Below, piece by piece: positions 1-4,995 of a stretch of DNA of 5,008 bases; within the stretch, counting starts at the first letter, position 1; every line of letters starts with the position of its first letter. The position numbers and the translations under genes were made by a program. The stretch comes from CAYOVG01 sp964407285 (lineage in GTDB: Bacteria; Desulfobacterota; Syntrophobacteria; Syntrophobacterales; Syntrophobacteraceae). The stretch is from the NCBI GenBank assembly GCA_964407285.1, contig CAYOVG010000439.1, positions 1 to 5,008 of the forward strand, given 5' to 3'. Under the pieces are notes generated by a model that saw nothing but the letters and a program-made list of their open reading frames with translations, did no database searches and was not told where the DNA came from.

Positions 1-1
1 A

Positions 2-94
2 ACTGCGACTCTACCATCTCCACACCCAGAGGTACTCATTAACCGGATGAACCATCATATTCACGATGGAGCTGTTGCCGCCGTTTTCACCTGA
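2..94 (+). other. Possible C-terminal tail of a gene entering from the left edge (doubtful)
   Basis: The plus-strand frame beginning at base 2 is open for 30 codons up to a TGA at 92-94, with a protein-like mix of residues (Pro, His, Val, Asn, Asp and Ala). It could be the end of a gene that begins outside the window. A second plus frame is also open for the first 50 bases, and 30 codons is too short to be telling. I do not recognise the product. It is listed so the left edge is not taken as certainly gene-free. Confidence 0.12.
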
Positions 95-208
95 GAACCT
101 CCCGGCCGGAGTACACGGGTAGCAACCACAAAACGTCGGTCCCATTCCTTTTATGTGCATAGAGTATACGTGAGTGAAGAGAATATACCATGCTCCCAAT
201 TCATGCAA

Positions 209-241
209 GAAAGAAAAAAGGCATCAGGGTAGACTTGATGC
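209..241 (-). terminator. Weak intrinsic terminator reading leftward
   Basis: Positions 221-226 (GCATCA) pair with 236-241 (TGATGC) around a 9-base loop. On the minus strand the stem is followed by C and then six Ts (214-219) and further T-rich sequence. This has the form of a Rho-independent terminator for leftward transcription, but the 6-bp stem is short and only half GC. No intact minus-strand gene lies just upstream to feed it, since the tRNA operon has its own strong terminator near 1203. It may be left over from a lost gene, or be chance. Confidence 0.35.
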
Positions 242-298
242 GTAATCTAACCTTGCGCAGATTCTCTCATACAGCATAGTTTCGCCCATACGTCGGTT

Positions 299-436
299 AT
301 GAGTACCCTCCAGCGGCGACTCGGGAAGAAGAAAGAACCCGGAAGCAGGCAGTATTACGAGATTCTGGAAAAACTCCAGGAGGAAGCCAGCGATATTGTT
401 GCCGCTGAAAGGACTACGGCGAAATCCTCCAGCTAA
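299..436 (+). CDS. Hypothetical 45-residue protein, possibly a gene remnant
   Basis: An ATG at 299 opens a 45-codon frame ending in TAA at 434-436. The product is basic near its N-terminus (a run of Lys around residues 10-12), then Glu- and Leu-rich around residues 18-37, which suggests one amphipathic helix, and ends in Ala/Lys/Ser. The make-up is more protein-like than other frames nearby. I see no good ribosome binding site before the ATG, and the frame is already open from 251. After the stop, the same frame stays open for 51 more codons to a TGA at 590-592, including the basic string KPKLSLKQRK, which recalls the opening of some phage terminase small subunits. The whole 251-592 tract could be one gene broken by a stop. 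I recognise no family with confidence; it could be chance. Confidence 0.22.
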   Translation: MSTLQRRLGKKKEPGSRQYYEILEKLQEEASDIVAAERTTAKSSS

Positions 437-888
437 GAATATACCCCATGGCGAAGTGTGGCTGATCAACCAAAGCCGAAGCTCTCCCTGAAGCAGCGGA
501 AGTACTGTTCGACGCCGGAAGTTGCAGCGGTCTACTGGATTGCCGGGCAGACCCCGGCCAACTGGAGCGACCAGGGTTGTCGCCCCGACTGAAATTCGGG
601 GAATGAACAGCAGGAATGAGTTTGGCGTCCATGACGCCCCTGCAACCCATAATGGAGTCAGTTCGAGTATTTCGAGGTCCGGCATCGATAACCAACGACA
701 GCGTCGCCCGCCAGGTAAGATGCTGCGGGGACCGGCGTGGGCGGCAGTGCACCCCGGCGCACGCCACCGTGAACAGTTCATAACCCGACTGCACCGCCTT
801 CACCTTGGAGAACCGGATCTTAAGCAGGTGAGCGACACTTACTTAACAAGACTCGGGGACTCTTCCTGGCGGAATCGGACTGACATGA
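437..888. other. No supported gene; probable decayed coding tract
   Basis: All long frames here look like chance products: Arg-, Ser- and Pro-rich with no recognisable motif. A 139-codon plus frame (522-941) and overlapping minus frames (224-781 and 414-803) cover the same bases without a convincing ribosome site or family signature. A small hairpin (CCCCGA paired with TCGGGG) lies at about 583-601. The mixed stop-rich frames fit a tract that once coded for something and has lost its reading frame. Confidence 0.4.
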
Positions 889-1014
889 TGCGACTTGGCG
901 AAAACCCTGCCCTCGACTTTCTGGAGACAATCGCTCAATGATTCGGGTCTGGAAGAAGAATTCCTGGTGAGCCAGATGATAATCGGGCATGGTTCAAAAC
1001 GGAGTAACTCTTAA
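889..1014 (+). pseudogene. Possible tyrosine recombinase (integrase) C-terminal remnant
   Basis: A frame open from 889 to a TAA at 1012-1014 encodes about 41 residues with no start codon of its own; a stop sits directly before it at 886-888. The stretch STFWRQSLNDSGLEEEF, followed a few residues later by IIGHGSK, resembles the box-II region of phage-type integrases, where a Thr-Phe helix, an Asn/Ala-Gly turn and a Gly-His pair occur in that order. The first His-x-x-Arg motif is missing: Leu-Pro-Ser stands where Leu-Arg-x would be expected. The spacing from Phe to Gly-His is also about three residues longer than usual, and the catalytic Tyr is absent. If real, it is a dead fragment pointing at tRNA-Glu about 240 bp away, the usual setting of integrated elements. 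Resemblance by eye only; it may be chance. Confidence 0.25.
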
Positions 1015-1016
1015 GC

Positions 1017-1089
1017 CGTCGCCCCCGCGAAAGGGGGGGGGGCCGGAGAACGTTGAAAAGCCCGGGTTTCCGCTTGCGCGGGGATGACG
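1017..1089. repeat. REP/MITE-like inverted pair with a G10 tract
   Basis: The left arm starting at 1017 (CGTCGCCCCCGCGAAAG) matches, in reverse complement, the right arm ending at 1089 (CGTCATCCCCGCGCAAGCGG). Arms of the form GTCATCCCCGCGNAAGCGG are typical of the small palindromic intergenic repeats scattered in many proteobacterial genomes. The interior holds ten consecutive Gs at 1033-1042 and a CCCGGG at 1061-1066. The left arm looks degraded by expansion of the G run. Such elements are non-coding and usually present in many copies. Confidence 0.55.
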
Positions 1090-1202
1090 ATGAGTCCTGT
1101 CGAGTGTTGCCTCGAACTCATGACCTATGAACCATACCGAAAATCGTGATACCGGGGATGAACGAAATCTGGAAAGGGAAGAGACAAATAGAGGACAAAA
1201 CT
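1090..1202. other. Spacer with no recognised feature
   Basis: Between the REP-like pair and the tRNA terminator I find no open frame worth reporting, and no second copy of the tRNA-Glu 3' end that would mark an attachment site. Confidence 0.5.
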
Positions 1203-1238
1203 AAAAAAGGGTTGGCTGATGATTCCGGCCAACCCTTT
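1203..1238 (-). terminator. Intrinsic terminator of the tRNA operon
   Basis: An 11-bp perfect stem (1206-1216 with 1228-1238, AAAGGGTTGGC) surrounds an 11-base loop. On the minus strand it runs into a tract of six Ts (1203-1208, three of them within the stem). It begins 12 bases beyond the 3' end of tRNA-Glu, which is where a terminator for the Lys-Glu tRNA transcript is expected. The stem also has a run of As on its other side, so it could partly act in both directions. Confidence 0.88.
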
Positions 1239-1250
1239 GATTTAGTTTGA

Positions 1251-1325
1251 CGTCCCCAACCGGATTTGAACCGGTGTTGTCGGCGTGAAAGGCCGATGTC
1301 CTGGACCGGGCTAGACGATGGGGAC
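1251..1325 (-). tRNA. tRNA-Glu (anticodon UUC)
   Basis: Read on the minus strand, the sequence folds as a complete 75-nt cloverleaf. The acceptor stem GTCCCCA (1325-1319) pairs with TGGGGAC (1258-1252), with discriminator G at 1251. The anticodon arm is TCGGC-CTTTCAC-GCCGA with anticodon TTC, the variable loop is 4 nt, and the T arm is ACCGG-TTCAAAT-CCGGT. The D region with GTCTAG and CCAGGAC is typical of bacterial glutamate tRNAs. CCA is not encoded, so the 3' end must be added enzymatically. It lies 62 bases downstream of tRNA-Lys and directly before the terminator, so the two are almost surely co-transcribed. Confidence 0.95.
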
Positions 1326-1387
1326 TTGTTGTTGCAGGGAGTCTTTTACTTGAGCGCCTCCCTTTTGTCAAGCATTTTTCTTACTGA

Positions 1388-1460
1388 TGGGCCGTGCTGG
1401 ACTCGAACCAGCGACTCTCTGCTTAAAAGGCAGATACTCTACCTTCTGAGTTAACGGCCC
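1388..1460 (-). tRNA. tRNA-Lys (anticodon UUU)
   Basis: The minus strand gives a full 73-nt cloverleaf. The acceptor stem GGGCCGT (1460-1454) pairs perfectly with ACGGCCC (1395-1389), with discriminator A at 1388. The D stem is ACTC/GAGT with an AGAAGGTA loop carrying the conserved GG, the anticodon arm is TCTGC-CTTTTAA-GCAGA with anticodon TTT, the variable loop is 5 nt, and the T arm is GCTGG-TTCGAGT-CCAGC. CCA is not encoded. It is the first gene of the tRNA operon, about 22 bases from the -10 box. Confidence 0.96.
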
Positions 1461-1482
1461 ATTCAGCGCCGAACAGACCGCC

Positions 1483-1512
1483 ATTATTAGCACTCATTGA
1501 AATGCATGTCAA
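1483..1512 (-). promoter_or_regulatory. Sigma-70-type promoter of the tRNA-Lys/tRNA-Glu operon
   Basis: On the minus strand a perfect TTGACA -35 box (1512-1507) is followed after 18 bases by AATAAT (1488-1483), a 5-of-6 match to TATAAT. The -10 ends 22 bases before the tRNA-Lys 5' end, leaving a leader of roughly 15 nt for processing. A near-consensus promoter suits a stable RNA operon. No GC-rich discriminator or Fis-like upstream site was clearly seen. Confidence 0.75.
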
Positions 1513-1643
1513 CAACAAAATGTCGATCCGAGCCGGCAATGCTTTCGAGGTGAGCCGCTCGTGAAGCTAAGTACCTGTAATTCCAATTGCGAAGCCAGCG
1601 TCAAAAGCTTAACGGGAGTGGACGACCGCGCGTTTCGGTCAGG
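1513..1643. other. Intergenic sequence with no recognised gene
   Basis: This stretch lies upstream of the tRNA promoter. The only local structure seen is a small hairpin (GACCG with CGGTC, about 1624-1640) just before the left arm of the inverted-repeat element. Reading frames crossing it are short, or run through the neighbouring repeats. Confidence 0.5.
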
Positions 1644-1904
1644 GGTGGGGGCGAACCCCCATCGGCTTCAAGCCGGCCGTAAGTGCATGGGATTGTAATG
1701 ACGAAGCCAATGCCGGGTAATCTCGATTGGACGCTTTGGGCGGCTTGGGCGGCTTCGGCTTTCAGGCGCGACCTGCTGCATTCCGACAGCCCGGTCGCGG
1801 CCGGCAGCCGTAACCGCACAAAGCGGTTCGTTCCCATTACCAGGTCAGCCGCGTAATGCCGTCTTGGGTACTCAGCTTTAAGCCGATGAGGGCTCGCCCC
1901 CGCC
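1644..1904. repeat. 261-bp MITE-like element with imperfect terminal inverted repeats
   Basis: Positions 1644-1675 and the reverse complement of 1873-1904 match at 27 of 32 bases; both contain GGGGGCGA and CATCGGCTT. The left arm itself folds into a hairpin (GGGGG-CGAA-CCCCC, 1647-1660). Inside is a tandem GGGCGGCTT (about 1739-1756) followed by a third partial unit. No transposase is present and I see no target-site duplication at the ends. The layout fits a non-autonomous repeat or a pair of inverted intergenic repeats. A 136-codon minus frame runs through it, but its Arg/Pro/Ser-rich product looks like a by-product of the repeats. Confidence 0.5.
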
Positions 1905-1969
1905 TCCACCACCGACATGCCTCCACCGGGGAACAAACGACGCGGAGACAAACGACGGACCAATGGTAG

Positions 1970-1990
1970 GGCGGGGTTTCGCTCCCCGCC
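1970..1990 (-). terminator. GC-rich hairpin downstream of panB
   Basis: GGCGGGG (1970-1976) pairs perfectly with CCCCGCC (1984-1990) around a 7-base loop, starting about 30 bases past the panB stop codon. There is no T tract after it on the minus strand, so it is not a standard intrinsic terminator. It may protect the 3' end, assist Rho-dependent termination, or be one copy of a dispersed palindromic repeat. Confidence 0.35.
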
Positions 1991-2020
1991 GGGAGAAGCC
2001 CCCATCCCCATCGCACCCCA

Positions 2021-2875
2021 TCAGTCCGCGTCGCCCGACCGGTCCAGTTCCGCCAGTTCCGCCGCGTCCATTTCGAACGACTGCTCGGGGCCGGGAAACA
2101 CTCCGCTCTCCACATCCTCTCTGTAGCGGGTCACCGCCTCCTGCATGAGCCTGCCGAGGTTGGCGTAACGTTTGACGAATTTGGGCACGAAGCGCTCGTA
2201 GAGCCCGACCAGGTCGTGAATCACCAGGACCTGGCCGTCGCAGTCGGGGCCCGCTCCGATGCCGATCGTGGGAATCGGAACGGCCTCCGTGACCCGGGCG
2301 GCGATGGGAGCGGGAATGGCTTCCAGCACGATGCTGAAGCACCCGGCTTCCGCCAGCGCCTGAGCGTCCTCGATGAGCACTTTGGCCGCATCCGCGGTCT
2401 TCCCCTGCACCTTGTACCCGCCGAACTGCGCAACGCTTTGGGGCGTGAGTCCCAGATGGCCCTGGACCGGTATCGCCGCATCCACCATGGCCCTCACCTG
2501 GCGGACCACCCTGGCGCCCCCTTCCAGCTTCACCGCCTGGGCTCGTCCCTCCTTCAGGAACCGGCCCGCGTTGAGCACCGCCTGCTCGACACTCGCCTGA
2601 TAGGACAAAAAGGGCATATCGCCGATTACGAGCGCATGTTTTGTCGCCCGCGCCACCGCGCGGGTGTGATGGATCATCTCATCCATTCCGACCGACAGGG
2701 TATCCTCGAGGCCGAGCACCACCATCGCCAGAGAATCCCCCACCAGGATCATGTCCACGCCGCTCTGATCGATCCAGTACGCGGTAGGGTAGTCATAAGC
2801 GGTAAGGACCGAAAGCCTGCGCTTGCCCTTCGCCGCAATCATGTCGGGAACAGTTTTGCGTGCCGATATAGCCAT
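2021..2875 (-). CDS. panB: Ketopantoate hydroxymethyltransferase (3-methyl-2-oxobutanoate hydroxymethyltransferase)
   Basis: This cytoplasmic enzyme transfers the one-carbon unit of 5,10-methylenetetrahydrofolate to 2-oxoisovalerate, making 2-dehydropantoate, the first committed step toward pantothenate and coenzyme A. The 284-residue product shows the PanB barrel signatures in order: LTAYDYPTA (24-32); VGDSLAMVVLG (45-55) with metal ligand D47; IGDMPFLSY (84-92) with D86; AVKLEGG (114-120) with substrate and metal residues K116 and E118; GHLGLTPQS (139-147); the catalytic Glu E185 in VLEAIP; and IGIGAG (204-209). All expected active-site residues are present. The ATG at 2875 follows a purine-rich GAGAGAGG about 10 bases upstream. 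The protein is about 20 residues longer than E. coli PanB because of an acidic Ala/Glu/Asp tail. panE lies 408 bp upstream on the same strand; panC is not in the window. Confidence 0.96.
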   Translation of the reverse strand: MAISARKTVPDMIAAKGKRRLSVLTAYDYPTAYWIDQSGVDMILVGDSLAMVVLGLEDTLSVGMDEMIHHTRAVARATKHALVIGDMPFLSYQASVEQAVLNAGRFLKEGRAQAVKLEGGARVVRQVRAMVDAAIPVQGHLGLTPQSVAQFGGYKVQGKTADAAKVLIEDAQALAEAGCFSIVLEAIPAPIAARVTEAVPIPTIGIGAGPDCDGQVLVIHDLVGLYERFVPKFVKRYANLGRLMQEAVTRYREDVESGVFPGPEQSFEMDAAELAELDRSGDAD

Positions 2876-3174
2876 TGCCCTTCATCCTCTCTCGTTTGTC
2901 GTTCTCTCTCAATCCTGATCCGAAAGCCCGCCCGAAAATCACGTAGCCGGATCATCGAACCACAAATTCGCCCCCTCCTCACCTGGCGCTTCACGTCCGC
3001 CCCCGGAGCCAATGGAAGGGGCAGCCAGGGGGGAACGAATTCACGGCGCGATGATCCAGGTAAAAGCTCTTTGACGTTTTGGAATGCAGCAAGCATATCG
3101 TGGCCGCACCAGGAAAGAAACACCACATCTCGCCAGGAAGCTTCCGCTCACCTGCTCAAACACTCATGCCGGCA
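2876..3174. other. panB leader region, no gene found
   Basis: This is the panB-proximal part of the 408-bp gap between panE and panB. A 95-codon minus frame (2839-3126) overlaps the panB start and shows no family signature. I found no clear -10/-35 pair for panB and no riboswitch or attenuator structure that I can defend. A purine-rich tract lies just before the panB ATG. Confidence 0.45.
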
Positions 3175-3207
3175 ATTACGCAGCCATTACGCAGCTATTC
3201 CGCACAA
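3175..3207. repeat. Three 11-bp direct repeats between panE and panB
   Basis: ATTACGCAGCC (3175-3185), ATTACGCAGCT (3186-3196) and the more divergent ATTCCGCACAA (3197-3207) follow one another with no spacer. An 11-bp period is close to one helical turn, so proteins bound to successive units would sit on nearly the same DNA face. The third unit merges with the palindrome that follows. This looks like an operator array, but no cognate factor is known to me. Confidence 0.5.
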
Positions 3208-3217
3208 CACTTGTGCG
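3201..3217. promoter_or_regulatory. Palindromic operator-like site in the panE-panB gap
   Basis: CGCACAAcacTTGTGCG is a perfect 7+3+7 inverted repeat, 67 bases after the panE stop and 326 bases before the panB start. It lacks a T tract on either strand, so a dimeric protein binding site is a better reading than a terminator. Its first half overlaps the third 11-bp direct repeat. The regulator is unknown; the XRE-cupin protein encoded nearby is one candidate, by proximity only. Confidence 0.45.
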
Positions 3218-3283
3218 TTCTCATTTCACTATCGAAATCAAATCGGTCGCGCAAATGCCGTCCCGAGTAATCGATCCCGACGA

Positions 3284-4213
3284 TCAGCCGGAAGCATACC
3301 CGGCTTCCAGGGTTTTGACCAGCCTGACGAGCGTGCGGTTGACCGGCGCGTCGATTCCGGCCCTCCGAGCCTGCCGCACGATCACCCCGTTGATGGCGTC
3401 GATCTCCGTGCGCTTCTTCCGGTCGACGTCCTGTCCCATCGAGGACCGGTTCACAGCCGTGGCTTCGGCAACGGAGAAGACCCGCTCCACCATCTCATCC
3501 CCGACGACGACCCCTACCGAGGCGGCAACGGCGACAGCCTCCCGCACGGCGTCCGCGGACAATTCCCGCGCCGCGTCCAACCCGGCGATCATTCCGTTTC
3601 GAATCCCCGTGAGCGCCGTGATGGCGTTGATCCCCACGTTGACCAGAAGCTTCTCCCAGATGAGCTTCTGCATCTCCGCGCCCGCGTGCGCCTCGATTCC
3701 CGCGCGCCGAAAAAGATCGACGACCGACAGGACCCGCCCGGTCGGCGGCCCGTCCACCTCTCCGATGTACGTCGCGCCGTTGCCCCCGTGTCTTATCCGC
3801 CCCGGAGCCAGCAGAGTGGCCCCCTGGGCCGTCGTGCCCGCAAGGACCCGCTCTCGCCCGCCGACCGCGTCCGCAATGGTCTCCCAGTTGCCCGCCCCGT
3901 TTTGCAGGGTGAGAAACATGGTGGACGGCCCGCACCGGGCGCCGACGCCCGATACGGCATCCGCGGTGTCGTAGCTTTTGACCAGCACGACCACCAGGTC
4001 CGCGTCGCCCGGAAGCGACAGCGGGCTGTCATGGCATGCAACCCGATAGACGGCCGTCGCCCCGCCCAACTCCTCGACCGTCACTCCCTGCCGGTCGATG
4101 ATCCGGGCGTGCTCGGGATTTCTGCCGAGAAGGCTCACCCGCGCATCCGTTCCGCCAAGCCTTGCCGCCATCAGGCAGCCCATCGCTCCCGCCCCCAGAA
4201 CCACAATGTGCAT
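3284..4213 (-). CDS. panE: 2-dehydropantoate 2-reductase (ketopantoate reductase)
   Basis: This cytoplasmic enzyme reduces 2-dehydropantoate to pantoate with NADPH, the step after PanB. Numbering from the first possible ATG (4219), the product has an N-terminal Rossmann fold with GAGAMG (9-14) and R33 in the NADP-phosphate position. It has LVKSYDT (79-85), the LQNGAGN loop (105-111) with the substrate-side Asn N107, catalytic K190 in WEKLLVNVGINA, and a C-terminal helical domain with SSMGQD (259-264) and catalytic E272 in TEIDAING. All key residues of the ApbA/PanE family are present and its 309-311 residues are near family size. I chose the ATG at 4213 (Met3) because GGGGGAG lies 7 bases before it and only 1 base before the 4219 ATG. 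It is divergent from the XRE-cupin gene. Confidence 0.94.
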   Translation of the reverse strand: MHIVVLGAGAMGCLMAARLGGTDARVSLLGRNPEHARIIDRQGVTVEELGGATAVYRVACHDSPLSLPGDADLVVVLVKSYDTADAVSGVGARCGPSTMFLTLQNGAGNWETIADAVGGRERVLAGTTAQGATLLAPGRIRHGGNGATYIGEVDGPPTGRVLSVVDLFRRAGIEAHAGAEMQKLIWEKLLVNVGINAITALTGIRNGMIAGLDAARELSADAVREAVAVAASVGVVVGDEMVERVFSVAEATAVNRSSMGQDVDRKKRTEIDAINGVIVRQARRAGIDAPVNRTLVRLVKTLEAGYASG

Positions 4214-4231
4214 AGCCATTCTCCCCCGAAG

Positions 4232-4268
4232 TGTAAAAGCTTCAAAGCTTCTGTCAGGTGATTTTACA
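4232..4268. promoter_or_regulatory. Repeat cluster upstream of panE, possible operator
   Basis: AAAGCTTC occurs twice in tandem (4236-4243 and 4244-4251), each copy containing the palindrome AAGCTT. The pair is framed by a 7-bp inverted repeat, TGTAAAA (4232-4238) and TTTTACA (4262-4268). It lies in the divergent control region between panE and the XRE-cupin gene, next to the panE ribosome binding site, where a bound protein could affect both genes. Assignment as an operator is inference. Confidence 0.35.
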
Positions 4269-4270
4269 AT
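4241..4270 (+). promoter_or_regulatory. Possible second, upstream promoter of the XRE-cupin gene
   Basis: TTCAAA (4241-4246, 4 of 6 to TTGACA) and TACAAT (4265-4270, 5 of 6 to TATAAT) are separated by 18 bases. The -10 lies in a 14-bp stretch repeated almost exactly around the main -10 box 72 bases downstream. Weaker than the downstream promoter, and possibly only a duplicated protein-binding site. Confidence 0.25.
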
Positions 4271-4314
4271 AGCTCCTCCAAAAGGACCAGCAACTTGCGA
4301 GGCGATTTTTTCAT

Positions 4315-4342
4315 TTCACAATCTGAAAAGGTATTTTATAAT
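4315..4342 (+). promoter_or_regulatory. Promoter of the XRE-cupin regulator gene
   Basis: TTCACA (4315-4320, 5 of 6 to TTGACA) is separated by 16 bases from a perfect TATAAT (4337-4342). The start codon lies 44 bases beyond the -10, and the surrounding DNA is AT-rich compared with the rest of the window. This is the best plus-strand promoter seen. Confidence 0.7.
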
Positions 4343-4386
4343 AGCTAACCAGTGCTAATCCGACATCCTGGAGAAGGAAGAGGTCT

Positions 4387-4995
4387 ATGACACAGCAATC
4401 GCAATCGGATATCAGCCTTGCGGTCAAAGCGCTCAAAATAGGGGGCAAGGTAAGAGAACTGCGGCAAAAAAACCGATTCACGCTTCAGGACCTGGCGGTC
4501 AAAACGGGTCTTTCCAAGCCGTTCCTGTCCCAGATCGAAAACGACCACGTCATACCGCCCGTCGCCACGCTCCTCAGGCTGTCCAGGGCGCTGCACGTGG
4601 GACTGGCCTACTTTTTTCAGGACGAATCCGGCGACGACAAAGTGTCGATCACCCGCAAGTACGAACGCGTGAAGATGGAGCGCCGCCCGCACCACGACAA
4701 GGGCGATGCGACCTGCACCTACGAATCGCTCGAAACGAGAAAAACCGGCAAGCACATGGAGCCCTTTCTCGTGGAGTTCCATGCCATGGACCCGGACGAC
4801 ATGGTTTTCAACACGCACGAAGGCGAGGAATTCCTGTTCCTGATCGAAGGGAAGCTCGAGTTTCGCACCCTGGACCGCCTGGAAGTCCTCGAACCCGGAG
4901 ACAGCATCTATTTCGAATCCGACCTGAGCCACGGTTTCCGTTCCCTGAGCGGAGAACCCGCCAGGGCTATCGCCGTAATCTGGAACAAGCACTGA
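4387..4995 (+). CDS. XRE-family transcriptional regulator with C-terminal cupin sensor domain
   Basis: The 202-residue protein is a probable DNA-binding regulator with a small-molecule or metal sensing domain. Residues 17-77 form a Cro/C1-type helix-turn-helix: KIGGKVRELRQ, then TLQDLAVKTGLSKPFLSQIEN (32-52) with the typical Ala-x-x-x-Gly-Leu-Ser turn and recognition helix, then PPVATLLRLSRAL. Residues 128-200 form a cupin_2 barrel with HEGEEFLFLIEG (144-155; H144, E148, G155) and PGDSIYFESDLSHGF (170-184; P170, G171, H182), so several usual metal-site positions are filled. The architecture matches the MerR/HipB-like XRE-cupin regulators that often control amino-acid, polyamine or acyl-CoA metabolism. 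AAGGAAG lies 6 bases before the ATG. It is transcribed away from panE. Its ligand and targets cannot be told, and a target gene may lie just past the right edge. Confidence 0.92.
   Translation: MTQQSQSDISLAVKALKIGGKVRELRQKNRFTLQDLAVKTGLSKPFLSQIENDHVIPPVATLLRLSRALHVGLAYFFQDESGDDKVSITRKYERVKMERRPHHDKGDATCTYESLETRKTGKHMEPFLVEFHAMDPDDMVFNTHEGEEFLFLIEGKLEFRTLDRLEVLEPGDSIYFESDLSHGFRSLSGEPARAIAVIWNKH

Noticed and set aside
224..803. Minus-strand frames of 185 and 129 codons in the left region
   Set aside because: The Leu/Phe/Pro-rich and Arg/Ser-rich products look like complements of other frames. The longer one ends inside the terminator-like stem, and neither has a ribosome site or family signature that I can see.
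1017..1089. The inverted GC-rich arms considered as a CRISPR remnant or terminator
   Set aside because: There are no regularly spaced repeats and no T tract. The arm sequence fits a REP-like palindromic element instead.
1933..1957. Repeated ACAAACGACG (1933-1942 and 1948-1957), with the related ACAAACGA on the minus strand just before the panB ribosome site (2892-2899)
   Set aside because: The shared core is only 8-9 bases, the copies flank panB in opposite orientation, and no further structure supports a function. Chance is adequate.
1601..2115. Minus-strand frames (1601-2011 and 1837-2115) behind panB
   Set aside because: They run through the inverted-repeat element and the panB 3' end, and their translated repeats mirror the DNA repeats. 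No conserved protein is suggested.
3079..3270. A 63-codon plus-strand frame in the panE-panB gap
   Set aside because: No ribosome site, no motif, and it overlaps the direct repeats and palindrome, which better explain the sequence.
3084..3974. A 296-codon plus-strand frame antisense to panE
   Set aside because: It is Ser/Thr/Pro/Arg-rich with low-complexity composition, no motifs, and overlaps the real panE on the other strand.
2216..4261. A 681-codon open frame on the plus strand running antisense through panB, the gap and panE
   Set aside because: Its product is rich in Arg, His, Pro and Ser, as expected from the complement of GC-rich genes, and shows no family motif. The minus strand carries two well-conserved enzymes over the same bases. 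Its continuation through the gap is notable but most likely chance.
4345..4992. A 215-codon minus-strand frame antisense to the XRE-cupin gene
   Set aside because: The plus strand encodes a recognisable helix-turn-helix and cupin with ribosome site and promoter. The minus frame is a mirror product without motifs.
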